From assembly GCF_008801935.1 (NCBI RefSeq), contig NZ_VZOT01000001.1, positions 586,733 through 650,732 on the forward strand: a stretch of DNA of 64,000 nt. Direction: 5' to 3'. Under the pieces are notes generated by a model. It had not been told where the DNA came from and did no database searches. It worked only from the letters and a program-made list of their open reading frames with translations. The stretch comes from Comamonas kerstersii (GTDB taxonomy: Bacteria > Pseudomonadota > Gammaproteobacteria > Burkholderiales > Burkholderiaceae_C). Positions 27,541 through 36,077 of the stretch are shown here, in pieces. The position numbers and the translations under genes were made by a program. Every line of letters begins with the position of its first letter. The first letter of the stretch is position 1.

Positions 27541-28125
27541 TCATGTTTTGGAGCAGGGTGAAGATCGCTTTTTGGGAGCGCGCAAGTCTGCAACATCTCC
27601 ATCTCTGGCATCCAGGTGGCTCCAGCAAGCCTCCAGCGCAATCTGAATCTGCATCTCCACCGTTTTAACAGCAATGCCCATGCGGGCCGCCGTTTCGGCA
27701 TGGCTCAAACCGTCAAATTTAACCAGAATAAAGGCTTCGCGGCAGCGCGGCGGCAAGCTGTCCACCACTTTGGCAAGCGCTTCAAAACGCTGGCGCGAAG
27801 CCAGTGCGTTCTCGGGCTCAAATTGCCTCGGCCCGGCGAAATTGTCCAACTCAACAGCTTCATCGTCTCCGTCTATCGCCACGCTCTGCCCGCCCGCTTG
27901 CCCTCGTCGAAACTGATCGGTGAGTAAATTGCGCGCAGTGGTGTAGAGCAAGGCCCTGGGGTCACGTACCACAGTGCCCGAGCGCTCGGCGGCATAGACA
28001 CGCGCAAAGCTCTCCTGCGCTAGATCAGACGCAGCATCGCGATCTCGTACCTTGTTGGAGAGAAAGCCTAGCAGTTCGCGGTAATAACGCTCAAACACAG
28101 GAGGTCGCAGATGAGAAAGTAGCAA
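27541..28125 (-). CDS. fecI: FecI-like ECF RNA polymerase sigma factor
   Basis: 194 residues. Sigma region 2 is seen in YYRELLGFLSNKVRDRDAAS and LAQESFARVYA, and region 4 in LPPRCREAFILVKFDGLSHA followed by a helix-turn-helix (ETAARMGIAVKTVEMQI). The only upstream start in frame is TTG 28125, with no internal Met before conserved region 2, so a TTG start is likely. It should transcribe the receptor operon when signalled by FecR. A Fur-box-like palindrome lies 46 bases upstream. Confidence 0.9.
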   Translation of the reverse strand: MLLSHLRPPVFERYYRELLGFLSNKVRDRDAASDLAQESFARVYAAERSGTVVRDPRALLYTTARNLLTDQFRRGQAGGQSVAIDGDDEAVELDNFAGPRQFEPENALASRQRFEALAKVVDSLPPRCREAFILVKFDGLSHAETAARMGIAVKTVEMQIQIALEACWSHLDARDGDVADLRAPKKRSSPCSKT

Positions 28126-28170
28126 TGACCTGGATTCCGGGGAAAATCCAGACTACGGGCAATATTTACA

Positions 28171-28189
28171 AATGAGAAACATTCGCATT
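28171..28189 (-). promoter_or_regulatory. Fur-box-like operator upstream of the fecI-like gene
   Basis: AATGAGAAACATTCGCATT is an inverted repeat (AATGxGAA-N3-TTCxCATT) that fits the 19-bp Fur consensus of proteobacteria and lies just upstream of the sigma gene. Iron-loaded Fur would repress the sigma factor and so the whole island. Confidence 0.72.
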
Positions 28190-28279
28190 TTGCACCAAAT
28201 ACAACCACTCAACTCATGCTCGTATTAGCGCTGGTGCGTAAATAAAATTTAAAACGAGCTACCCCAAGCCCAGCCGTGG

Positions 28280-29209
28280 CTATGCCACGGCCGCAGTCTG
28301 AGGACAACCCAGTTCTGTACATCGATTCAATATGGCTGCTCTGATGTGCAGCTCGTTCACCTGGCTCTCAAAGCTTCTTGCCATCACCCGCTCGCCAAGT
28401 CGTTTGATGCAATTCATTTTCGTTTCCACCAAACTTCGCCGGTGGTAGTCACTCCAAGCTTTCCATATTCCCCTGCCCACTCTCTTGCATGCGGCAATCG
28501 CTGCGTTGCGTTGAACAAAGACGCTTCCTTTACGTATTCGTGCATTTTTTCGGGGAGGGATGATGGGGGTAGCTCCATGCACAACCACTGCTTCGTATAC
28601 CTGCTTGGTGTCATAAGCACCATCGCCAGTAAGACTCTCCAACTTTTCGTCCTGTGGCAATTGATCCAGTAAATCTGGAATCACTGCTGCATCACTGACG
28701 TTGTTAGAAGTCACACAGATCGCTCTAATCTGCAGTGTCTTGGCATCGATGCCGATGTGCAGCTTGCGCCACTGGCGACGGTACTCTGCTCCATGCTTTT
28801 TGCACTTCCACTCACCTTCGCCTAAGAACTTGATCCCAGTTGAATCCACCAGCAGGTGCAGTCCTGCTTGGCTGCGTGTGTAAGGTATCTGAACATTGAG
28901 TGTCTGCTGGCGTCTGGACAAGGTGCTGAAGTCTGGCGTTGGCCAGCTCAGACCTGATAGCTGCAATACTGACTCCACCAACCCTGTTGCCTGACGCAGC
29001 GCCAAGCCAAACAGGTTCTTGAGTGTCAAACAAAACTAAATCGCTGCATCAGAAAACTTCGGGCTGCGCCCGCGTTTGCCGCTGGCTGCGGCAAACCATG
29101 TCATGCGCTTATCCAGCCAAATCGTCAACGAGCCACGTGCTTTGAGTGAGGCGTTGTACTGCGCCCAGTTTGTGGTCTTGTAACGTTTTTTAGCTGCGGC
29201 GTGGCTCAT
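28280..29209 (-). pseudogene. IS5-family transposase with in-frame amber codon
   Basis: Reading from ATG 29209 gives KKRYKTTNWAQYNASLKARG, then a TAG at 29036-29038 (codon 58), then LKNLFGLALRQATGLVES and on to the end. The remainder has the DDE core: LLVDSTGIKF, LTGDGAYDTK and the C-terminal HRRSLVETKMNCIKRLGER. The full length, about 309 codons, is normal for the family, so a single CAG-to-TAG change seems to have inactivated it. A putative right terminal repeat TTTGTGCAACAACGCC lies at about 29240-29255. No matching left end was found. It bounds the siderophore island. Confidence 0.75.
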
Positions 29210-29255
29210 GTCCTGAGCTTACAAGCTGTTCATCGGATGTTTGTGCAACAACGCC

Positions 29256-29671
29256 CCAACGTCAATGATGTTGTTGAAGCCAACAGCCTGCTGCATGGAA
29301 AAGAGGTTGATGGCTATGGAGATGCTGGCTACCAAGGCGCGGACAAACGTCCCGACATGCCAACGCCAGAACCTGAGCGCAAATTCCAATGGCATATCGC
29401 CATGAAGCGCAGCCAGCGCAAGGCGCTAGATCATCAGCACCCGATATCAGCCCTGCAAGAGCAGCTTGAGCAGGTGAAGTCCAGGATCCGTGCCAAGGTC
29501 GAACACCCATTCAGAGTCATCAAGCGTCAGTTTGGCCACGTCAAAGTTCGCTACCGAGGCTTGAGAAAGAACACGCAGCAATTGCATACCCTGTTTGCCT
29601 TGGCGAACTTGTGGATGGCCCGTGGCCGTTTGCTGAAAAACAGCCAATCCAAGCCTGGTGTGGGTGCATAA
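29256..29671 (+). pseudogene. IS5-family transposase, 5'-truncated fragment
   Basis: About 138 residues from the C-terminal part of a second, different IS5-type transposase: PNVNDVVEANSLLHGKEVDG, GDAGYQGADKRPDMP (second catalytic Asp), and KVEHPFRVIKRQFGHVKVRYRGL (catalytic Glu). The first Asp and the N-terminal half are missing. The fragment begins right at the putative end of the neighbouring IS, suggesting that the first element inserted into or deleted part of this one. The inverted repeat CAAGATGCCCGCG/CGCGGGCATCTTG at 29676-29704 follows. Confidence 0.75.
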
Positions 29672-29675
29672 AAAG

Positions 29676-29704
29676 CAAGATGCCCGCGAAACGCGGGCAT
29701 CTTG
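29676..29704. terminator. Strong hairpin after the transposase fragment
   Basis: Perfect 13-bp arms CAAGATGCCCGCG and CGCGGGCATCTTG surround AAA. There is only a weak T-run. It may terminate transcription from the transposase remnant. Confidence 0.6.
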
Positions 29705-29796
29705 AGTGCCAGGGGCAAGGGAACATCACACTCGTTCAAGCACTATCACGCTTGAAATCGAGTTATGCAGAGGCTCCTTAGCTCTTGCCACGCGCT

Positions 29797-30690
29797 TTAA
29801 CGCTGCGTGCCCCATTTGCGCACGGTAAGGCGCTCCAGCGTGTGAAAACCCAGTGTCTCCACCAGCAGGCCAATGGCGATCACGGTCAGCAGCCCGGCGA
29901 AGACCTTGTCGGTATACAGCTCGTTGCGGTTCTGGAAGATGTACCAGCCCAGCCCGCCTTTGCCCGACGATGCGCCAAACACCAGCTCGGCCGCAATCAG
30001 CGTGCGCCAGGCAAAGGCCCATCCCACTTTCAGGCCCGAGAGAATGGACGGCAGCGCCGCAGGCACCAGTATCTGCAGCACATAGCGCACACCCTTGAGG
30101 CCATAGTTGCGCCCGGCCATGCGCAGCGTCTCTGGCACGGCCTGAAAGCCCGCATAGGTGTTGAGCGACAGCGGCCACAGCACGGAGTGCACCAGCACAA
30201 ACAGCAGACTGCCCTGCCCCAGCCCAAACCACAGCAGCGCCAGCGGCAGCAGGGCAATGGCAGGCAGGGGGTTGAACATGCTGGTCAGCGTGGTGAGCAC
30301 ATCACGGCCGAGCTGGGTGGACACGGCCAGCGTGGTCAGCACCAGTGCGCCCACAATGCCCAGCACATAGCCCTGCACCAGCACCTGCAGTGAGATGGCG
30401 GCCTTGTCCAGCAGCTCACCGCTGGCTACGCCTTCCCACAGCGCCTGCAGCGTCTGGGTAAAGGTGGGCAGCAGCAAGTCGTTGTCCTGCCAGGTGGCCA
30501 GCAGCTGCCACAGCGCGGCCAGCACCGCCAGAATGGCTACGCGCCGCACCACAGGCTGCGCCCACAGGCGCTGTGGCACAGACAGGGGCTGTGCTGCAGC
30601 CAGCGCACCGGGAGATTCCAGCTGGCGTTCGTACTCAGGCCGCACGGGTGGCTGCACGTTCGCAGCGTTGGAAGAAGTAAGACTGCTCAT
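29797..30690 (-). CDS. SsuC/TauC-like ABC transporter permease
   Basis: 297 residues with about six membrane segments and the BPD_transp_1 signature (VPETLRMAGRNYGLKGVRYVLQ, then ILVPAALPSILSGLKVGWAFAW). ATG 30690 (MSSLTSSNAA) is preferred to 30711 because AAGGA precedes it. It is the third gene of an aliphatic sulfonate/nitrate/taurine-type importer, with the ATPase and binding protein upstream. The substrate is probably a sulfonate or similar sulfur source (inference from the dioxygenase neighbour). Confidence 0.87.
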   Translation of the reverse strand: MSSLTSSNAANVQPPVRPEYERQLESPGALAAAQPLSVPQRLWAQPVVRRVAILAVLAALWQLLATWQDNDLLLPTFTQTLQALWEGVASGELLDKAAISLQVLVQGYVLGIVGALVLTTLAVSTQLGRDVLTTLTSMFNPLPAIALLPLALLWFGLGQGSLLFVLVHSVLWPLSLNTYAGFQAVPETLRMAGRNYGLKGVRYVLQILVPAALPSILSGLKVGWAFAWRTLIAAELVFGASSGKGGLGWYIFQNRNELYTDKVFAGLLTVIAIGLLVETLGFHTLERLTVRKWGTQR

Positions 30691-30711
30691 GGCAGGTGGT
30701 CCTTGTCGCAT

Positions 30712-31815
30712 TTACAGATGTACGGGGGTAGCAGCCCATAGCGGGGAGTCCGCCGTCTGTGACTCTGCCTGCGCAGGCGCGGGTGATGCAGGCTCATCAA
30801 ACAGCAGGCGGTGAATGCGCTGGGCCGTGGCCTGAAACTCGGCACTGCCCTGGCTGCTCAGGTCAAACTGGTGGCTGTTGACCTCGGCCCGCACCCGGCC
30901 CGGGTGGGGCGAGAGTATGGCAATGCGGTTGCCCACCACCAGTGCTTCTTCGATCGAGTGGGTCACAAAGACCAGCGTAAAGCGCAGCTCTTCCCACAGA
31001 GCCAGCAGCTCCTCCTGCATGCGGCGGCGCGTGAGCGCATCCAGCGCGGCAAAAGGTTCGTCCATCAGCAGCACACGCGGCTGCATGGCCAGAGCGCGTG
31101 CAATCGCCACGCGCTGCTTCATGCCGCCGGAGAGCTGGTGCGGGTGCGCATCGGCAAACTTGCTCAGGCCCACCTTGGCGATGAAGGCATCGGCACGCTC
31201 GCCGGCTTCCGCGCGGCTCAGCCCACCGGCTGCCAGCAGCGGGAACATGACGTTCTCGCGCACCGTCTTCCACGGGGGCAGCTGGTCAAACTCCTGAAAC
31301 ACCACCACACGATCTGCCCCCGGGCCCTGCACGCGCTGGCCGTCCAGCAGAATCTGGCCCTCGCTCGGTGCAAAGAAACCACCCAGCGCCTTGAGCAGAC
31401 TGCTCTTGCCGCAGCCCGATGCGCCCAGCAGCACAAAGCGGTCGCCCTCGTACACATCCAGACGCACGCGGTGCGTGGCCTGCACCTGCTGCTGGGCCGT
31501 GCGGTAGACCAGGCTCACGTCCTGAATCTGCAGCAAAGGCTGGGCCACAGCAGCTGGCACAGGCTGATGGCTGCCATGCACCACCGGCTGTGCGGATCGC
31601 ACTGCAGCGGTGTCACGCGGTGCATCCTGTACCCGCGCCACGGCGGGGGCTTGCACACTGGCGGCCACAGCGGCTACGTCTGACCAGTCTCGGCGCTGCG
31701 GGCCTGCGGCCAGTGCTGCACCACCTTCCAGCTCCGCGGCCAGCTGCTGCCAGAAGCGCTGGCTGGCTTGCTTGAATCCTTGCACCCATGCTTGCATGGC
31801 CTTGCTCCTGTTCAC
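30712..31815 (-). CDS. SsuB/TauB-like ABC transporter ATPase with long N-terminal extension
   Basis: 367 residues. Walker A GASGCGKSS is at 131-139, then the Q-loop VVFQEFDQLPPWKTVRENV, the signature HQLSGGMKQRVAIARALA and Walker B RVLLMDEPFAALDA. The first 90 or so residues precede the usual TauB start and are Ala/Gln-rich, without a known domain. A shorter translation from an internal start is possible but no obvious one was seen. It is tightly spaced with its neighbours, so the three transporter genes form one transcript. Confidence 0.87.
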   Translation of the reverse strand: MNRSKAMQAWVQGFKQASQRFWQQLAAELEGGAALAAGPQRRDWSDVAAVAASVQAPAVARVQDAPRDTAAVRSAQPVVHGSHQPVPAAVAQPLLQIQDVSLVYRTAQQQVQATHRVRLDVYEGDRFVLLGASGCGKSSLLKALGGFFAPSEGQILLDGQRVQGPGADRVVVFQEFDQLPPWKTVRENVMFPLLAAGGLSRAEAGERADAFIAKVGLSKFADAHPHQLSGGMKQRVAIARALAMQPRVLLMDEPFAALDALTRRRMQEELLALWEELRFTLVFVTHSIEEALVVGNRIAILSPHPGRVRAEVNSHQFDLSSQGSAEFQATAQRIHRLLFDEPASPAPAQAESQTADSPLWAATPVHL

Positions 31816-32841
31816 TCAGTTGCCGCCCGACACACGCGGGTCGTCAAAGAAATAGTCAGACACCTGGGTCGGCTGGTTTTTGATGGCACCCACGCGGTGC
31901 AGGAACTGCCCCAGCTCCAGCGTGCGCTGGGGCTGCACGGTGAATTCCACCTGCGGGTTGCGAATTACGTCCAGCACCAGCTGGCGGTCCTGCTTGGCAC
32001 CGCTGACCTTGAGATAGATGTCTGCCGCCTGCTCGGGGTTGTTGCGCACGAAGGCTGCCGCTTCATCCAGCGCATCCACAAAGGCGCGGTAGGTTTTGGG
32101 GCTTTCGTTCTTGAACTTCTCGGTGGCATAGAGCACGGTAGCTGCCGCTGGGCCACCCAGCACGTCATAGGAGTTGAGCACTGCGCGCGCCTGCGGGTTG
32201 CCAGCCAACTCCTGATCCTGGAAAGGCGGGTTGCCAAAGTGGGCCGTAATTTCCGTGCCGCCCTTGATGATGGCCGCCGCTGCCTCAGGGTGTGGCAGTG
32301 CGACCTGCAGCTTGTCGAGCTTGTTGTACTGCGCATCTCCCCAGAGCTTGGCCGAAGCCATCTGCAGAATGCGCGACTGCACGGACACGCCCACAGCAGG
32401 CAGCGCAATGCGGTCCTGGTCCGTGAAGTCGGCAATCGTTTTCACATCGGGGTTGTTGCTCACCAGCAGATAGGGGAAGTTGCCCAGCGAAGCTACGCCC
32501 TTGACGTTCTGGCGGCCCTTGGTGCGGTCCCAGATGGTGAACAGCGGGCCCACGCCAGCCCCTGCAATATCGACTTCGCCCGTGAGCAGCGCGTCATTGA
32601 TGGCCGCACCGCCGGACAGGCGCAGAAAGTCCACCTTGATATCCACGCCCTGGGCCTTGCCGTGTTTTTCAATCAGCTGCTGGTCCTGCGCCACATTGAG
32701 CAGCAGATAGACGATGCCGAACTGCTGGGCAATGCGCAGCTGCCCTTCCTTGGCGTGGGCGGTGGGCAGCACAGCGGCCGCCGACAAACCTGCCAGTGCC
32801 AGCACCGCCGTGCGACGGCGCAGACCTTTGAACCATGACAT
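31816..32841 (-). CDS. SsuA/TauA-like periplasmic substrate-binding protein
   Basis: 341 residues. The signal peptide MSWFKGLRRRTAVLALAGLS ends near PTAHAKEG. The mature NMT1/THI5-like fold shows LRIAQQFGIVYLLLNVAQDQQLIEKHG, FLRLSGGAAINDALLTGEVD and the two-lobed motifs of sulfonate binders. ATG 32841 is chosen over 32898 because the signal peptide starts there. It lies directly upstream of the ATPase gene. The precise ligand is unknown. Confidence 0.87.
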   Translation of the reverse strand: MSWFKGLRRRTAVLALAGLSAAAVLPTAHAKEGQLRIAQQFGIVYLLLNVAQDQQLIEKHGKAQGVDIKVDFLRLSGGAAINDALLTGEVDIAGAGVGPLFTIWDRTKGRQNVKGVASLGNFPYLLVSNNPDVKTIADFTDQDRIALPAVGVSVQSRILQMASAKLWGDAQYNKLDKLQVALPHPEAAAAIIKGGTEITAHFGNPPFQDQELAGNPQARAVLNSYDVLGGPAAATVLYATEKFKNESPKTYRAFVDALDEAAAFVRNNPEQAADIYLKVSGAKQDRQLVLDVIRNPQVEFTVQPQRTLELGQFLHRVGAIKNQPTQVSDYFFDDPRVSGGN

Positions 32842-33076
32842 GGGAATCTCCTTGTATCTGGGAATCAGGGCAAAAACAGCCCCTAGCGCCCATCGCACCT
32901 GCGTGGGCAGCTATCAATTCATAAATAAAGTGGTGGGTTGCTTCTTGGGACGCAGGAGCCGCTTACACAAGCCAGCAAACCAAAGGTTTGCGATTGAGAC
33001 GAGGCGCGAAGCCGCAGGCAGTACAACTAGTACGACAAGGCTGAGCAACGACGTATCAAGGCTTGTGTGAGCGGGT

Positions 33077-34024
33077 CTAAGCCTGCAGCTTGCTGCCTTC
33101 CACCGTCGTGCGGTAAAGCTTGCGGCGCAGATGCTCGGGCGTGCCCGTAGCCAGATGCAGCACGGAGCGGTTGTCCCAGAACACCATGTCATGCCGCTGC
33201 CACTGGTGGCGGTAGACAAACTGCGGCTGCACGCTGTGCGTAAACAGCTGCTGCAGCAAGTCGCGGCTTTCGTCTTCAGGCAGGCCCAGAATGCGGCTGG
33301 TGAAATGCTCGCTCACAAACAGCGCCTTGCGGCCATTGCCGGGGTGGGTGATGACTACGGGGTGTACGGCAGGCTTGACTTCGTCGATCTGCTGCTGCGT
33401 CAGCTTGGGCCGCCATGGGCTCTTGGCGCGCAGGGCCTCGTAGTGCAGCAGGTAGCTGTGCTCGGCCTGCAGACCTTCCAGCTGCTTTTTCAGCGCCTGC
33501 GGCAGCGCGTCATAGGCCGCGTGCTGGTCGGCAAACAGGGTGTCACCACCTTCGCTGGGCAATTCCTGCGCATGCAGCAGGCTGCCCAGGCTCGGCTTTT
33601 CCTTGTACGAAAGGTCTGAGTGCCACAGCAGCCCGGCATCGCCCAGGCCTTCAGGCTGGCCCTGGGCGTTGCGCACGTTCGAGACCTGCAGAATTTCTGG
33701 ATAGCCCGGCAGCTGGAACTGGTGCAGCACATGGATCTGCAGCGGCCCCCACAGACGGCTGAAGGCCACCTGCTGCGCCGGGGTGATGCGCTGGTCACGG
33801 AACACCAGCACATGGTGCTTCCAGTGCGCCTGCTGCAGACGCTCAAAATCCTCCTGCAAAATGGGCTGCGACAAATCCAGCCACAGCACTTCTGCCCCCA
33901 GATTGCCTACCGCACCCGCATCACGTGGCAGGGGACGAATTTCAAAATCCTGGGCAGTGGTGTTCAGCACATCCTGCAAGGTGGCAGCAGCATCAAAACG
34001 GTCAGCAGCAAGTACGGCAGACAT
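33077..34024 (-). CDS. TauD/TfdA-family 2-oxoglutarate-dependent dioxygenase
   Basis: 315 residues. The iron site is H135-x-D137 (in LLWHSDLSY) plus H290 (in RSVLHLATG), and the 2-oxoglutarate arginine is near 300-305 (LRRKLYR). TauD-type enzymes release sulfite from taurine or cleave related substrates. It lies first in the same direction as the Ssu/Tau-like transporter, 235 bases upstream of the binding-protein gene, so import and desulfonation are probably linked. It is intact, unlike the TauD remnant at 21010. Confidence 0.88.
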   Translation of the reverse strand: MSAVLAADRFDAAATLQDVLNTTAQDFEIRPLPRDAGAVGNLGAEVLWLDLSQPILQEDFERLQQAHWKHHVLVFRDQRITPAQQVAFSRLWGPLQIHVLHQFQLPGYPEILQVSNVRNAQGQPEGLGDAGLLWHSDLSYKEKPSLGSLLHAQELPSEGGDTLFADQHAAYDALPQALKKQLEGLQAEHSYLLHYEALRAKSPWRPKLTQQQIDEVKPAVHPVVITHPGNGRKALFVSEHFTSRILGLPEDESRDLLQQLFTHSVQPQFVYRHQWQRHDMVFWDNRSVLHLATGTPEHLRRKLYRTTVEGSKLQA

Positions 34025-34075
34025 GGAAAGCTCCTTGAATCGTCGGTATGAGGTGTCGTTGGGAGCCAGTCTAGA

Positions 34076-34134
34076 AAAGATGTTTAATTCTTAAAACGAA
34101 TAAAAAATTAATTATTTATATCCAAAACATCTTT
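34076..34134. promoter_or_regulatory. AT-rich region with inverted repeat upstream of the TauD-type gene
   Basis: The arms AAAGATGTTT (34076-34085) and AAACATCTTT (34125-34134) are perfect complements separated by 39 AT-rich bases. They lie upstream of the dioxygenase start and could bind a regulator or form a DNA loop. The rest of 34025-34454 shows no gene and probably holds divergent promoters for the dioxygenase and the OmpA operon. Confidence 0.45.
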
Positions 34135-34454
34135 AAAACAGCGTGTGGCTGCACCGGCCGCAATTTGGAGCTTGGGGCAAGGTGGCGCCTCTCACCGAGC
34201 CTGTGAGCCCTGCAGGGCTCTCGCAAATAGCAGACATCTGCATGCCCAGCAAGCCCCGTGCATCCCAGACCATTGCGCATACACCATGCAAAAGAAACCA
34301 CAGATACTCACTCCATTGCCATCCACGCAACTTCGTTGTTTCTCATAAGGGCTTTTGTTACATTAAACATGGCCGCAAGTGTTTTAAATATTTAATACCC
34401 TTGATTAAAGGCCAACGCAGACACCTCTAAATTCAATCAATAACAAATATCTCC

Positions 34455-36047
34455 ATGCGGCCTCATATCCAACGGAATTTCACTCTGACTGCAGCTGCTG
34501 CTACCCTGCTCACCATGACTGGCTGCCAGACGCTGCAAGGTGCGGGAGATGCACTGAAAGAAACCTTCGCCAGCAGTGATCCATGCTCCAACAATGCCCG
34601 CAATATCGGTATCACCGCTGGTGGTCTGCTGGGGGCGGCGGCTGGGGTTGCCATTGGCGACAATGCCACCGGCGCCATCATTGGTGCAGGTGTAGGCGCT
34701 CTGTTTGGTGCATTGATCGGTCAGGATATTGACCAGCGACGCTGCGAACTGTCCAAGCTCGCGCAGCAGCACCAGCTGCAAATGCAGGTCAACGATATCA
34801 AGCTGACAGAAGGTGACAAACAGACCAAACAAGGCCTGAGCGTCTCTGTGCAGAATGAATCGCAATTTCAGGTGGGCTCCTCCAAGCTCACCCAAAGTGG
34901 GCGCGAAGCATTTGAAGCCATTGCGCAGACCTACCTGCAGCCTATTCAGGGCAGCACCCCAGAAGCGCAGGCTCAGCGCCACCAGAAGATGCGTATCTTG
35001 CTGGTGGGCCACACCGACGATACCGGCCCTTCCACTACCAACGCCCGCCTGTCCGAAGAGCGCGCCAAGGCTGTCGCAGAAATTTTTGCCAAAGCAGGGT
35101 TCAAGCGCTCTCAAATCTATTACCAGGGCGCAGGTGAAACACTGCCTGTAGCCAGCAATACGGAGGAAGCAGGCCGCGCACGCAACCGCCGTGTGGAAAT
35201 CATCGATTTGAGCGATGACCTTGCCTTTGACAACTTCCTCTCTGGCGGCCGCCGCACCAACACGGCCTTTTACCGTCCTGCCAGTGAGGCCGCACCTGTC
35301 ATCCCCAGCAAAGGGGCCAAGAAAACTACCGCAGCAGCCAAAAAAGACAGCACGGCCAGCAAAACCACCACGGCGCGCAGCAAGGACAGCGCACCTGCGC
35401 AGACCACAGCCAGCACTCCTGCAGCTGCATCTGCGGCAGCCAGCCAGCCCGCCAAGCCCGCACGAGCCACTGCGGTCAAACCCGGCCCCATCGACTTTGG
35501 AGGCGTTCCCGTCAATGGCCAGCCCATGGTCCTGGCCCTGGGTGGAGCCAAAAGCACGGGCACTTTTTCATGGCTGCCCGTGGCACAGGCCGATGAGACC
35601 GCCCTACTGCTCAGCTGCCTGCAGGACCGCCCACGCGTGGCGCATGGCGTCAAGTCACTGGCCAATGGCCAGCTGCGCACCAAAGACTATCTGCCCGGCG
35701 TCTACAACAGCAGCTGGGTGGCGACGGTCAACGGCCACCTCGTCGCGCTGAACCGCGTGGCAGTCCTCAGGGATGGCGTGGTTCCTGCCAACAAGCCTGA
35801 ACTGCAGATCTACCGCAACTACGAGGGCAATGCCAAGGCCAAGCCAGACTACAGCGGCAAGCCGGAAGTCAACGCCTATCTGGGTGAACGCGGCTTGCTG
35901 TACCGCGTGTTCAACGCTGGTCCGGTGCAATGCATGGACATTTTGATTCCCCATCGCAATGCGACGACAGCCATTGCCGGGAACCTGATTTACCCAGGCC
36001 AGGGCGACTACTACCAGACAGAAATTCAGCCACGCTTGGCCAAATAA
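34455..36047 (+). CDS. OmpA-domain lipoprotein with unknown C-terminal domain
   Basis: 530 residues. The lipobox LTMTGC places the lipid cysteine at 24. A glycine-zipper stretch (about 50-95: GITAGGLLGAAAGVAIGDN, GAGVGALFGALIGQD) is followed by an OmpA-type peptidoglycan-binding domain (about 130-250: LLVGHTDDTG, ARLSEERAKAVAEIF, RARNRRVEI). An Ala/Thr/Lys linker (about 275-345) leads to a 180-residue C-terminal domain with no family I know (ending in IYPGQGDYYQTEIQPRLAK). It starts a three-gene operon. It is probably anchored in the outer membrane and tethered to peptidoglycan. Confidence 0.8.
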   Translation: MRPHIQRNFTLTAAAATLLTMTGCQTLQGAGDALKETFASSDPCSNNARNIGITAGGLLGAAAGVAIGDNATGAIIGAGVGALFGALIGQDIDQRRCELSKLAQQHQLQMQVNDIKLTEGDKQTKQGLSVSVQNESQFQVGSSKLTQSGREAFEAIAQTYLQPIQGSTPEAQAQRHQKMRILLVGHTDDTGPSTTNARLSEERAKAVAEIFAKAGFKRSQIYYQGAGETLPVASNTEEAGRARNRRVEIIDLSDDLAFDNFLSGGRRTNTAFYRPASEAAPVIPSKGAKKTTAAAKKDSTASKTTTARSKDSAPAQTTASTPAAASAAASQPAKPARATAVKPGPIDFGGVPVNGQPMVLALGGAKSTGTFSWLPVAQADETALLLSCLQDRPRVAHGVKSLANGQLRTKDYLPGVYNSSWVATVNGHLVALNRVAVLRDGVVPANKPELQIYRNYEGNAKAKPDYSGKPEVNAYLGERGLLYRVFNAGPVQCMDILIPHRNATTAIAGNLIYPGQGDYYQTEIQPRLAK

Positions 36048-36077
36048 ATTCTGACCATTAAAAAACAGGAATAACCA

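Noticed and set aside
32942..33060. Short hairpin GCAAACC/GGTTTGC and CTAGT-centred near-palindrome between the transporter and the dioxygenase
   Set aside because: Weak symmetry and no clear partner or repeat in the window. It may be part of a dispersed repeat but cannot be supported here.
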